Origin: CBDFKK01 sp965248815
GTDB lineage: Bacteria; Pseudomonadota; Alphaproteobacteria; SMXP01
Assembly: GCA_965248815.1 (NCBI GenBank)
Contig: CBDFKK010000008.1
Span: 1,736,001-1,800,000, forward strand
Direction: 5' to 3'
Length of the DNA: 64,000 nucleotides
Shown here: piece by piece, positions 51,392-60,739 of the stretch
Position numbering within the stretch: position 1 is the stretch's first letter
Layout of the letters: each line of letters begins with the position of its first letter
Notes under the pieces: model-generated
What the model saw: the letters and a program-made list of their open reading frames with translations, nothing else
Databases searched by the model: none
What the model was told of the DNA's origin: nothing
Made by a program: the position numbers and the translations under genes

Positions 51392-52384
51392 ATGTTAAAT
51401 AAAGCTGACCCCAACTCGAAGCCACCAAGCGCAGATGCTTCCGATTTTGCCATTGAGGCGCGGCAGCTGCGCAAAGTCTATAGGGGCCAAAAAGGCGAGC
51501 CAGACAAAGAAGCCCTCAAGAAATTTGATCTCCGAGTACCGCGAGGGTCGATATTCGGTTTGTTAGGACCGAACGGCGCCGGCAAATCAACATTCATCAA
51601 CATCCTCGCCGGACTCGTCGTCAAGACGTCTGGCACCGTGCGCACCTGGGGCTTTGACATAGACGTTAACCCGCGCCAGGCGCGTGTATCGATTGGCGTC
51701 GTCCCACAAGAATTAGTTATCGATGTTTTTTTCTCGCCTGTCGAAGCACTCGAGATTCAGGCTGGTCTATTCGGGGTCCCCAAAGCACAACGGCGGACCA
51801 TGGAAATTTTGAAAGCTGTTGGCCTAGAAGACAAAGCGAAGGCCTATTCCCGAGCATTGTCAGGCGGCATGAAGCGCCGGCTGCTCATTGCCAAAGCGCT
51901 TGTGCACGATCCACCCGTACTCATCTTGGACGAACCAACGGCAGGCGTCGACATCAAGTTGCGCCGCCAATTGTGGGGCTACATTAACGAGTTGCATGAC
52001 CGTGGTGTCACCGTCGTTCTAACGACACATTATTTGGAAGAGGCGCAAGCGCTGTGCGACACTATCGCCATTATAAACAATGGCGATAGTGTCGCCTGTG
52101 AACCGACACCCCAGCTGCTTCATCACATCAAAGAAAAGACACTTATTATTCAGCCGACATCGCCGTTGTCGTCCGTGCCACAAGCTCTCTTAGGTCTCGA
52201 TGCACAAATTCGCGCTGACGGATCACTCGCCATTCAATACGACACGTCCAGCGACAACGCCGGCGAACTACTCGCCAAAGTAAACGAAGCGGGCGTCGAA
52301 ATCAGCGATTTAAGAACGGAAGAGTCCGATCTCGAAGATATCTTTATGCGACTCACCTATGAGGCGGAAACGCCCAGATCTTAA
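51392..52384 (+). CDS. ABC transporter ATP-binding protein (drug-export/YadG type)
   Basis: A 330-residue ATPase of the ABC-2 exporter type. Walker A is GPNGAGKSTF, the Q-loop is VVPQELVID, the signature is LSGGMKRRLLIAKAL, Walker B is VLILDEPTAGVD, and the H-loop is LTTHYLEEAQ. About 90 C-terminal residues form the usual regulatory extension. No permease gene is adjacent, unlike most such exporters. A perfect 17-bp inverted repeat lies in the coding sequence at 52056-52095, listed separately. Confidence 0.9.
   Translation: MLNKADPNSKPPSADASDFAIEARQLRKVYRGQKGEPDKEALKKFDLRVPRGSIFGLLGPNGAGKSTFINILAGLVVKTSGTVRTWGFDIDVNPRQARVSIGVVPQELVIDVFFSPVEALEIQAGLFGVPKAQRRTMEILKAVGLEDKAKAYSRALSGGMKRRLLIAKALVHDPPVLILDEPTAGVDIKLRRQLWGYINELHDRGVTVVLTTHYLEEAQALCDTIAIINNGDSVACEPTPQLLHHIKEKTLIIQPTSPLSSVPQALLGLDAQIRADGSLAIQYDTSSDNAGELLAKVNEAGVEISDLRTEESDLEDIFMRLTYEAETPRS
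52056..52095. repeat. Perfect 17-bp hairpin inside the ABC ATPase gene
   Basis: Arms GCGACACTATCGCCATT (52056-52072) and AATGGCGATAGTGTCGC (52079-52095) are exact reverse complements around a 6-nt loop (ataaac). They code for CDTIAIINNGDSVAC, a normally spaced part of the family (compare CDRIAIINKGRIVAC), so nothing was inserted. In RNA this would be a very stable hairpin within the coding sequence. Confidence 0.95.
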
Positions 52385-52451
52385 CTCCGCCTTGATTACG
52401 TGCTCACCGATCGTCGTCTTGCTGATCGGATAAGGATCTGCAGTTGGTTCT

Positions 52452-53390
52452 CTAATCGCTGCCGGCGGCAGTTTCCGCATCTATGATCTTTTTGAAATAT
52501 GTCCAGCTCGTTTCATTCGGCCGGTCGTCGTCGAGGGGCGGGGGCGCGACATAGTCGGGATAATTAGTCCGAATTTCAGTCTTCATGACGTCGGGCATGT
52601 CGTCCCAGCTCTCAAGTTTGGTGCCAGCTGTATGCATATAGATATTACCGACACGGCCTCGCATCTCCATCCACGGCAGCCAGTCAGATTGCCTGACCCA
52701 GCCGACTGAAATGTCCGCCGTGTCTATAGACAAGTCGGTAAGATCGCTCAGACCGCCGAAGTAGTTAAACATCTCTGTAGCGTGATATGTGCCGCCAACA
52801 TATCTTTGGTAGTCCCCGGCCAAGACATTTGTATAGAACAAAGGCACGGTGATTGTATTCCACCATTCGTCTCCGTAGCTTTGGGCCGTCCATTTGAGAT
52901 CATCGCCGGTGCGGTCCTTGATAAAGGTCTCGCCGTTGACCGGGTCATTTGCAACGTGCAACACGTTTACCGTCTCGCCTGTCCAAGGATTTTCCCAAGT
53001 GCGCAGCGGCAGGCCGGTATTCTGATCGAGATAGAGCAGAATTTCCCGCGAGATCAGCCTATAGCCTTTGCCTCTCTCCGGATCCTCCGTAGATACGCAG
53101 TGGCGCACGTTCATACCTTCGACATTAAACAATAGCCTATCGGCTTCGCCGGGCATGCGGGAATAGGCCCGGCCGCGCCATGAGTAGGTAATCGCTTTAC
53201 CGTCTTGCAGCGAACATTGGATCTTGCGGTAAGCCAACAGCGCGCCCTCGGGCGTCGACAGATCTATCGTTTCCGCGGCGGCTTCGCCATCGCCCGATTG
53301 CCCCTCCGTAATTGCGTTTGCTCCTTCTTCATCTTCCGAGCAGGCCGAAACACTAAGGGCCAATGCCGCAGCCAGTAGAATGGCACGCAA
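52452..53390 (-). CDS. DUF1838 family lipoprotein, 5' end possibly interrupted
   Basis: A 312-residue protein of the DUF1838 family (YRKIQCSLQDGKAITYSWRG, LRTWENPWTGETVNVLHVANDPV, GRVGNIYMHTAGTKLESWDDMP), function unknown. It begins with a lipoprotein signal (AILLAAALALSVSACS, lipid Cys17) followed by an acidic linker. The reported start is a TTG at 53390 without SD. A much better start lies 11 codons upstream in the same frame (ATG 53423 with AGGAG 7 nt before it, MTDMNSPTT), but a TAA at 53394-53396 separates it from the rest. The gene may thus be broken, or the TTG is used. It shares strand with the SDR gene. Confidence 0.85.
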   Translation of the reverse strand: MRAILLAAALALSVSACSEDEEGANAITEGQSGDGEAAAETIDLSTPEGALLAYRKIQCSLQDGKAITYSWRGRAYSRMPGEADRLLFNVEGMNVRHCVSTEDPERGKGYRLISREILLYLDQNTGLPLRTWENPWTGETVNVLHVANDPVNGETFIKDRTGDDLKWTAQSYGDEWWNTITVPLFYTNVLAGDYQRYVGGTYHATEMFNYFGGLSDLTDLSIDTADISVGWVRQSDWLPWMEMRGRVGNIYMHTAGTKLESWDDMPDVMKTEIRTNYPDYVAPPPLDDDRPNETSWTYFKKIIDAETAAGSD

Positions 53391-53548
53391 CGATTAAGTG
53401 GTCGGACTATTCATATCTGTCATGTCGCATCTCCTGCGCCATGTCCAAATTCAATTCGGTCAACCTGTTCAAAGTTACCAGGCAAGCAAAATCCGGAACG
53501 TTATAGTCCCTCGCCTGACCAAACCCTAGCTACAAAGTAAGGCCGGAA

Positions 53549-54406
53549 CTACATGATGGCCGGCAACTCATGACTTTCCTGGCGAGATGCGGCCTCCGCC
53601 TCTCCGATGGGCAACGCAGGATCCCAATCCTTGCCGATATAGCGTTTGCCGGTCGTGCTATTAGCAAGATCCGAACACCGCCACAGGGCCGGCGCGGCCA
53701 TGACACTGGGATGCAGCAGGCGACCGCCGGGACCGCTACGCGTGCCAAGTTCGCCAAGGCCCGGCACGAATTTCGTATCGGTGGCGCCCCCCGGCAACAG
53801 TACGTTGGCAGTAACCCCTGTGCCTTCCAAATCTTTGGACCAGTTTATGGTCGCCGTTTCGAGCGCCGCCTTTGATGGTCCGTATGGGGAATATCCCTGG
53901 CGAACCATGGTGTTCAGACTGGTTGAAATGTTGATGATCTTGCCGAAACCCTGTTCCAGAAAATGGGGCATGGCGGCTTTTGACATCTGAAAGACGCCGT
54001 TGATGTTTATGTCGATCACCGTGCGCCATCCTTCGGTGGGAATTTCCCAGAATTTTGGCGGCGCAATCGGAAAGTCCGGCTTGATCTCCAGCAGACCTCG
54101 TCCCGCATTGTTGATCAACACTTGAAAGCCGCCGAAATGATCGATCGTCTCCTTGATCACCCGCTCGCAGTCCCGCTCGCGCATAACGTCTGCCTGAATA
54201 CACAAAACACGGCTGGCACCGCCCAGCTCCGCAGCACTGCGTTCAACATCCCGCAAGTCTTCGGTCCGGCGCGAGCCGGTCAAGACCAATTTTGCTCCGG
54301 CGCGCAACAGCGCTTCACCCATCACCCAGCCGAGTCCGCGGCTGCCGCCGGTAATAATGATGACCCGATCGCGCAGCGATTTGTGATTGAGAGGATCTGC
54401 CACCAA
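53549..54406 (-). CDS. SDR family NAD(P)-dependent oxidoreductase
   Basis: A 285-residue classical short-chain dehydrogenase. The cofactor motif is TGGSRGLGWVMGEAL, then LINNAGRG, the catalytic Ser region NISTSLNT, and the catalytic YGPSK (Tyr-X3-Lys), followed by VTANVLLPGGATDT. The substrate is unknown; a variable C-terminus of about 60 residues follows. It is upstream of the DUF1838 gene on the same strand, 158 bp apart, at the left of a run of catabolic-looking genes. Confidence 0.92.
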   Translation of the reverse strand: MVADPLNHKSLRDRVIIITGGSRGLGWVMGEALLRAGAKLVLTGSRRTEDLRDVERSAAELGGASRVLCIQADVMRERDCERVIKETIDHFGGFQVLINNAGRGLLEIKPDFPIAPPKFWEIPTEGWRTVIDININGVFQMSKAAMPHFLEQGFGKIINISTSLNTMVRQGYSPYGPSKAALETATINWSKDLEGTGVTANVLLPGGATDTKFVPGLGELGTRSGPGGRLLHPSVMAAPALWRCSDLANSTTGKRYIGKDWDPALPIGEAEAASRQESHELPAIM

Positions 54407-54571
54407 CCATTTCCTTGTTCGAGCTACGAAAAATTGTCATTTATAGACTGACACAATGCTGGAACAGGACAAGAGCTATCGCCCGATCATCCGCACGGAA
54501 AACCGGCGGCCGCCTTGACCGAATTGATGTCCGTCCGTCGATGCGATAGGTTGCCCGTCCTCTTCCAAGAT

Positions 54572-54648
<77 letters not shown>

Positions 54649-54940
54649 TGTTTTCAAAGAATTAGCTGGTCAACAAATTATCGCTGTTTCCGTTTGGAAG
54701 CAGGTAACCAACGGTGCAAATCTAACTTGCAAGGCCCCTGTAGCCGATTTGCGCATATTGTGGATGCCCGTTGCATTTAACAATTCGAAAGTTGAACAAT
54801 CAGATGATTAGCCCGTTACAACCAATTCCAATCCCTTATAAGTTATCGAGTATGCATTGTTTCTTGTCGCATCGACAGCAAACGTCAATGTGATTCTGTA
54901 ACGGACGTTCATTCTCCCAACAACAGGTGCATTTTCGTTT
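54649..54940. other. Intergenic region tRNA-Arg / MFS permease
   Basis: 292 bp, AT-rich, with no supported gene. It should hold the promoter of the rightward catabolic group. I looked for a second copy of the tRNA-Arg 3' end here and at the right end of the window and found none. Confidence 0.55.
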
Positions 54941-56215
54941 ATGAGCCATCGCGAAGACAACGCTTCACCAAAAATGTTCTTCGGGTGGTGGGTTCTCTTT
55001 GCCGCAGTCGTTGGACTGGCCGCTAGCCCCGTTCCTTTTGCTTTTATGACCATTGGCGTTTTCATGAAGCCGCTTGGTGCAGAGTTCGGTTGGAATCGGG
55101 CTCAGGTTTCTGGCGCTTACTTTGTTGCCAATTTCATGACGGCACTCGCAACGCCGCTTGCCGGTATGCTGCTCGACCGTTACGGCGTTCGCAAGGTTTT
55201 GTTTCCGTCCATGCTCATCGGCTCGATGTCTCTTGCGTCTTTGTACTATCTCACGAATTCCATCTGGCATCTCTATTCGGTTTTTTTTCTCATCGGCGTC
55301 ATGGCCGCAGGCGTGAGCGGCGTTCTGTTCTCCCGTGTTATTACGGCTTGGTTCGATGAGAAGCGTGGCATGGCGCTCGGTCTGACCATGTCCGGTATTG
55401 GGCTAGGCGCAGTTATCACACCAATTTTCGCTCAAGTGCTCATTGATCAATATGGCTGGCGGGAAGCGTATCTTGGACTGGGTTCTGTTATGCTAGTTGT
55501 TGGCTTCCCAACCGTATTTTTCCTCTTGCGTGAATCACCGCTAGAGATGGGTCTTAACGCTGACGGCAAACGCAAAGAAAAGCAGTTGCGGCCCGGCGAA
55601 CAGGCTACGGCGACCGGCGTCGCGTTCCGTGACGCGTGGCATAAAAGTGCGTTCTGGATGATCGGTATTTCGTTTCTTCTTTATTCGTTCGGCCTGAACG
55701 GCATTATCGCACATCTCATCCCGCTTATGACGGATCGCCAATTCGATGTCACGAGCGCGGCGCTCGCCGCCTCAATCATGGGAACATTGATCATGTTTAG
55801 CCGGGCGGGCGTTGGTTTACTACTCGACTATTTCTTCGCGCCCCATGTTGCAATGATATTTTTTCTATTGGGAGCTTCGGGTTTGTTGTTCCTCGCACTT
55901 GGCGAATCCAGCATTTTAGTATTTCTGGGTGCGGTATTAGTGGGCAGCGGCATAGGCGCCCAAACGAACATCATGTCTTTTCTTATTGGTCGGCACTTCG
56001 GTCTCGTCGCATACGGCACGATCTACGGGTACATGTATAGCGCCTTTATAATAGGTGCTAGCGTATCACCTCTTGCGCTCGGGCTCATGTTTGAGATGAG
56101 GGGAAGTTACAACGCGATGCTATATATAAATGTCGGAGTCATTGCTTTTGCAGCGGCTGTCATCTTAAGGCTTGGGCCTTATCCAAATTTGCAGACCGAT
56201 AGTGCGTCGCGATAG
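54941..56215 (+). CDS. MFS permease (monocarboxylate/OFA-like)
   Basis: A 424-residue major facilitator with 12 predicted membrane segments. The first helix is FFGWWVLFAAVVGLAASPVPFAF; the loop 2-3 signature is GMLLDRYGVRKVLFP, and RVITAWFDEKRGMALGLTMSGIGLGAVITP is typical of the group near oxalate/formate and monocarboxylate carriers. The central cytoplasmic loop is charged (DGKRKEKQLRPGEQ). It is the first gene of a rightward group with a hydrolase and a TonB receptor, so it may import the same substrate or its product across the inner membrane. Confidence 0.9.
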   Translation: MSHREDNASPKMFFGWWVLFAAVVGLAASPVPFAFMTIGVFMKPLGAEFGWNRAQVSGAYFVANFMTALATPLAGMLLDRYGVRKVLFPSMLIGSMSLASLYYLTNSIWHLYSVFFLIGVMAAGVSGVLFSRVITAWFDEKRGMALGLTMSGIGLGAVITPIFAQVLIDQYGWREAYLGLGSVMLVVGFPTVFFLLRESPLEMGLNADGKRKEKQLRPGEQATATGVAFRDAWHKSAFWMIGISFLLYSFGLNGIIAHLIPLMTDRQFDVTSAALAASIMGTLIMFSRAGVGLLLDYFFAPHVAMIFFLLGASGLLFLALGESSILVFLGAVLVGSGIGAQTNIMSFLIGRHFGLVAYGTIYGYMYSAFIIGASVSPLALGLMFEMRGSYNAMLYINVGVIAFAAAVILRLGPYPNLQTDSASR

Positions 56216-56316
56216 GACGAAACCAGTGTTCAATTGGTGCCTGCAGGCGAGTTGCGGCAAGAGTTGGCGGCTTAGCAACTCGGCGATTTGGCGATATAGC
56301 GAAAAGGAAGAAGCAG

Positions 56317-57201
56317 TTGTTTGAAGGCTTTCAAGAAAAGAAAGTAAAGGCAAATGGCTTAGAACTTTATATGCGAATGGGCGGTTCAGGGCCGCCTCTC
56401 GTCCTGCTCCATGGCTATCCTCAGAGTCACATTATGTGGCACAAAGTGGCGCCTGAATTGGCAAATCACTTTTCAGTCTACGTCTTTGATCTCCCTGGCT
56501 ATGGCGAAAGCGAGGGACCGCCGCTCATTGAATCTCACCTCAATCACTCAAAGCGCGAAACGGCTAAGACGATCTCAGCGGCAATGGCTCAATTGGGTCA
56601 TGAAAGTTTCAATCTCGCAGGCCATGATCGCGGTGCGCGCGTAGCCTACCGGCTAGCATTGGATCATCCTGAAACTGCTGAGCGCCTCGCACTGCTCGAT
56701 ATCATTCCGACATTATCAATGTGGGAGCATGCCGACGGGCAGTTCGCGGCCGTTTGGTTTCATTGGGGCTTTCTGGCCCAGGGCGCGCCGTTTCCCGAGA
56801 CGATGATTGCCGCCGATCCGGACACCTGGCTCGAGTACTGTTTGGGAAAAGCGTCCGGCGACACGCGTCATTTCGATTCTGAAGCTATAGAGGCCTATCG
56901 CACCGCTTTTCACAAATTCTCCGTAATCGAAGCGAGCTGCGAAGACTATCGGGCCGGCGCAACCGTTGACCCCGAATATGATCGTCAAGACCGAGCGGCA
57001 GGCAGAAAGATTGACATTCCGACGCTGCTGCTATGGGGAAATAAAAGTATCGGAAATTTTGGCAACGACGTGTGCCTTGAACTATGGAAGCAGTTCGTCG
57101 AAGCCCCGGAATATGCTGTTTTAAATTGCGGTCATTTCCTACCTGAGGAGGCATCGGAAGACGTGTCTCAGCGATTGATTAAATTCTTCAATCTGGACTA
57201 A
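56317..57201 (+). CDS. Alpha/beta hydrolase, fluoroacetate-dehalogenase-like
   Basis: A 294-residue alpha/beta hydrolase. The nucleophile elbow is GHDRGARV with Asp104. Aligned on known fluoroacetate dehalogenases, the full set is visible: carboxylate-binding Arg105 and Arg108, catalytic acid Asp128 (LLDIIPT), His149 and Trp150 (WFHWGF), the DYRAG segment, and the C-terminal His in CGHFLPEEASE. HGYPQSHIMWHKVAPELA is the oxyanion region. The same fold includes epoxide hydrolases, so the substrate is not certain. The start is a TTG (56317) with AGGAAG upstream. Confidence 0.88.
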   Translation: MFEGFQEKKVKANGLELYMRMGGSGPPLVLLHGYPQSHIMWHKVAPELANHFSVYVFDLPGYGESEGPPLIESHLNHSKRETAKTISAAMAQLGHESFNLAGHDRGARVAYRLALDHPETAERLALLDIIPTLSMWEHADGQFAAVWFHWGFLAQGAPFPETMIAADPDTWLEYCLGKASGDTRHFDSEAIEAYRTAFHKFSVIEASCEDYRAGATVDPEYDRQDRAAGRKIDIPTLLLWGNKSIGNFGNDVCLELWKQFVEAPEYAVLNCGHFLPEEASEDVSQRLIKFFNLD

Positions 57202-57319
57202 TCACGCGGCGCTGTTTTTCCGTCATACAGCGCAGTTTACTTTATAGATTAACTAACGCTATGTTCAGCAAAATTAACATGCAAGCGCTGAGTTTGAGCC
57301 AAAAGAGGGGGATGGCTAA

Positions 57320-57616
57320 GTGAAATTCTCATTTAATTCTAAGCTATTAGCGACAGTGGGCGTATTTGCGTCGATGGTGGTCGGCACAACGCTTGCCAAC
57401 GCGCAAAGCGGCGGCACGATTGTCGTCACCGCGCGGAAACGGGCGGAATCTCTGCAGGACGTTCCGATCGCCATCAACGCTTTTTCGTCGCGGGACATTA
57501 TCGAAGGCGGCATAGCCGGGCTGGAAGATATCGCAACACTTTCGTCCGGTTTTACCTTCTTCAATCAGGGAGGCCAGCAGCCTATTTCGGCCGTAACACG
57601 TTTGGCGGCGCGGTGA
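57320..57616 (+). pseudogene. TonB-dependent receptor, N-terminal fragment (frameshifted)
   Basis: A GTG-started frame coding a signal peptide (LLATVGVFASMVVGTTLANAQ), a TonB-box-like TIVVTARKR and the start of the plug domain (ESLQDVPIAINAFSSRDI, FTFFNQGGQQP). After the codon for Pro at 57581 the frame runs into ISAVTRLAAR and stops. From 57580 the other frame reads AYFGRNTFGGAVNFITKDP, which is the end of a plug domain. About 60 plug residues that should lie between GGQQP and AYFGRN are missing, so this is a deletion with frameshift. Confidence 0.88.
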
Positions 57617-59691
57617 ATTTCATCACCAAAGACCCCGACCTTGGCGCGTTCCATGGCCGGTGGGATCTCAGTGCCACAACGCGCGCCAACTTTGATGTTT
57701 CGACTTACATTGAAGGCCCGATTGTCGAAGACAAATTATCCGCCAGTCTCAGCGGCCGGTTCTATGACAAACGCGGCCACTACACCGCTACCGACGGCGG
57801 GCGTTTAGGCGACGAACAGAGCTGGTCCGTCAATGGTAAAGTCTTGTTTCAGCCCAACGATAATTTTTCACTCAGGCTGCGTGGCGCCTACGCTGAAGAC
57901 CGTGACGGTGCACCCGCTGCCGGCTTTGTGTCAGGCGATTTCAACGATTCGTGTACTGGCCTGACGCTAACAACAAACGCTGGCGAGACCGTTATGCCGG
58001 TGAACTATTTCTGCGGTGAAGTTCCGAGCATTCAAACGGCAGTCAGCGGCTATAGTCCGATGCTGATCGACAGCAACACGATATTGCCTGCCAATGTGTT
58101 GGCTGATTTTCTCTCACGTCCATTGCCGGACGGTGGTGTGCCGGATTTGGAAGAGGTCGGTCTGAGAAGAACGACGACACGATTAAGTGCCCACGCTAAT
58201 TATGAAACTGATGGCGGCTATAACTTCGACGCCATCTTCGGCTACCACGACCAAGGCGCCAACTTCATCCGGGACTTTGATCTGACTGGATTTGACAACG
58301 CGTGGTCGCGAGATCCTCAAGCCATCGAGGACCTCAGTGCCGAGGCACGCGTTACGTCTCCTCAAGATCAGCGGTTCCGATGGACCATTGGCTTCAACTA
58401 TTATGAGCAGACGTTTACGGCCGGTCTGACGGGCGGAGACTTTGCCAGCAATTGCGCCGATACAGGTACCATGCCTCCGCCGGTTGTACTCGCCTGCGTA
58501 CCGGGGGTACTTTTGACCTTCGGCGGCAATAACTTCAATCAATCGGACGAGTCGACCGTCTACGGTGTCTTTGGCGGTGCTGACTTCGATATCTTCGATA
58601 CGCTGACGCTGACGTTCGAAGCGCGCTACCAGGTTGACAAGCTGTCCAAAGGCGGCGCGTCAGCGCTCGGTCTTGGAGCCGGGGCCTTGGAGGCCGAATT
58701 CAAGAGCTTCTTGCCTCGTACGATCCTGCGTTGGACTCCAAACGATGATACGACCGTCTATGCGAGTTATGCACTTGGCGTTGTTCCGGGCGACATCAAC
58801 AGCCAGTTTGTTGGTGCCGATGCCATGGAGCGGCCGCAATATCTCGCTCAGTTCCCGGGTCTGGCTGACAATACGCCGGAAGAAAAGCTGAAGAACTATG
58901 AGATCGGCTGGAAGCAACAGTTCCTCGACGGCCGTGCGCAGTTCAATCTCTCAGCCTTCTACAACGAATGGACGGGTATCAAAGGCCGTTCAACCGCAAG
59001 GATCAACGAGACCTGCGACGCCAGCGGCACCAACGCCATTGGCGTGACTGGTTGTGACCCCGCGGACGGGATCATGGTTGGCGACCCCAAAATGATCCTC
59101 AATCCTGTCACGATGATGCTTGAACCATTGCTCAACGCTCGCAACATTCTCATTGATGGCGATGCCAGAACGTGGGGCTTCGAAGCCGAACTCGGTGGCC
59201 AGATCATGGAAGGCTGGACCGCGGACGTGCAAGTCGCTTTTGCCGATACACGGTATACCCGCTATGAATTCAACTTTGTTTCGGGCATTGCCGGCACCTC
59301 GAATATGAAGGGCAACAGGACGCCCCGCGCGCCTCGCCTGAGCGGCAACTTCTCAACGACCTATACCCATTCGTTGACGGATACGATGGATGGCTTTGCC
59401 CGCTTTGATCTAAGCTATTTGGGCAAAACGTTTGTCGATGAATCCAATCTGGCGTTCATTGATGACTATTTCCTGGCGAACCTGCGCGTTGGCGTGGAAC
59501 TCGAGCAGGTCCGTCTAGAAATTTTCGTGAACAATCTGTTCAACTACGAAAACTATATCACGGGCGCCCGCTGGTCCGACTTTGCGGTACCGACGAGCTT
59601 TACCAACGGTACGTTCGTGTCGAGGCAAGGTGTTGCCTTTACGGCGCCGGACAAGCGTGAAGTCGGCTTTAGGGCCTCGTTCAACTTCTAA
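57580..59691 (+). pseudogene. TonB-dependent receptor, beta-barrel part
   Basis: The remaining 700 codons of the receptor: the end of the plug (YFGRNTFGGAVNFIT) and then the 22-strand outer-membrane barrel, with alternating aromatic strands and the C-terminal YLGKTFVDESN, LEIFVNNLFNYENYITGARWSD and final VGFRASFNF with terminal Phe. A GTG at 57613 could start translation, but the product would lack signal peptide and plug. The family resembles the abundant sphingomonad/Caulobacter receptors for unknown organic ligands. It belongs with the surrounding catabolic genes. Confidence 0.88.
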
Positions 59692-59794
59692 GTCATTTGC
59701 GTCGGCGGCTCTGCTAGCCGTCGGCGCAAGTCAAATTCAAGTGGGGGCGTTGGCAGAGGCCAGCGCCCCTTCTTTTTGGGAAAAGGGTCGGGCC

Positions 59795-60688
59795 ATGCTC
59801 AAGTTCATTGTCGCGGTCACAATTTGCGTTTCCGATCTTTCCGCCACCGAACAGGCCTATCGCCAATTTCTCGGCTATCAGGTGATTGAGCGCGCGAGCA
59901 TTTCCGATGAACTTGCGGAGCTGTGGGACACGCCGGCGATGGCGGGAAGCGACTACATTGTGATGCAACCCGAAAGCGGCGCCGATATTGTCTTGCGCTT
60001 TATTGCGCAAGAACCGGTCGAGGGCTACGCCATGCTCAGAACCGAAGGCTGGAATGCGGTCGAACTTCTCGTTCAAGACACCGACGCGGTTGCCGCGCGG
60101 CTAGTAGACTCACCCTTCGAAATCTTGGGTCAACCACGCGACCTAACAACCGACGGCATGGTGCGCGCGATGCAGGCGCGCGGCCCTGCAGACGAAATGG
60201 TTTATCTAACGCGCATTGCGGGCGAGCGCACCGCACTCCTCGGCGAAGCGACTTCGTTCGTTGACCGGCCTTTCATTGTCGTTATCGGTGCGCGCGATGA
60301 AACCGCGCTCATTGATTTCTATGGAGCCCGGCTCAGCAACGAGACCGCAAGCTCCGGCGATTTTCCCATCACTATGATTTCCAAAGCCTATGGTCTGCCG
60401 CTCGAGACGACTTATCCGATTACCTCGGCGCGGCTCGAAGGCAAATTCAGTATCGAGATGGACAAGTATCCTGAACAAGCCATCGCTCGGCCGCGCCGCG
60501 ATGGCGAACTGCCGCCGGGCATTGCCATGGTTTCATTTGGTGTGGAGTCATTGGACCAGATCGATCTTGAATGGAGAGCCAGGCCAAAGGAAATCATGAC
60601 CGCACCCTATGGCGGGCGCCGCGCCGCCATCGCCGTCGGGCCCGCCGGTGAGTGGATTGAGTTTGTTGAAGAGGTCTCTTCGAAGTAG
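59795..60688 (+). CDS. VOC (glyoxalase/dioxygenase fold) protein without histidine
   Basis: A 297-residue two-module vicinal-oxygen-chelate protein. The first module starts FIVAVTICVSDLSATEQAYRQFLGY, and the second starts DRPFIVVIGARDETALIDFYG and ends GPAGEWIEFVEE. No His occurs anywhere in the protein, so the usual His/Glu metal site of glyoxalases and extradiol dioxygenases cannot be present; it may bind a ligand or use another site. The ATG at 59795 has AAAGGG about 8 nt upstream. It follows the TonB receptor by 103 bp. Confidence 0.8.
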   Translation: MLKFIVAVTICVSDLSATEQAYRQFLGYQVIERASISDELAELWDTPAMAGSDYIVMQPESGADIVLRFIAQEPVEGYAMLRTEGWNAVELLVQDTDAVAARLVDSPFEILGQPRDLTTDGMVRAMQARGPADEMVYLTRIAGERTALLGEATSFVDRPFIVVIGARDETALIDFYGARLSNETASSGDFPITMISKAYGLPLETTYPITSARLEGKFSIEMDKYPEQAIARPRRDGELPPGIAMVSFGVESLDQIDLEWRARPKEIMTAPYGGRRAAIAVGPAGEWIEFVEEVSSK

Positions 60689-60739
60689 CACACGCACACA
60701 TTATATAATGCCCAAAGGAATTGAAGGAGCAACGCAATC

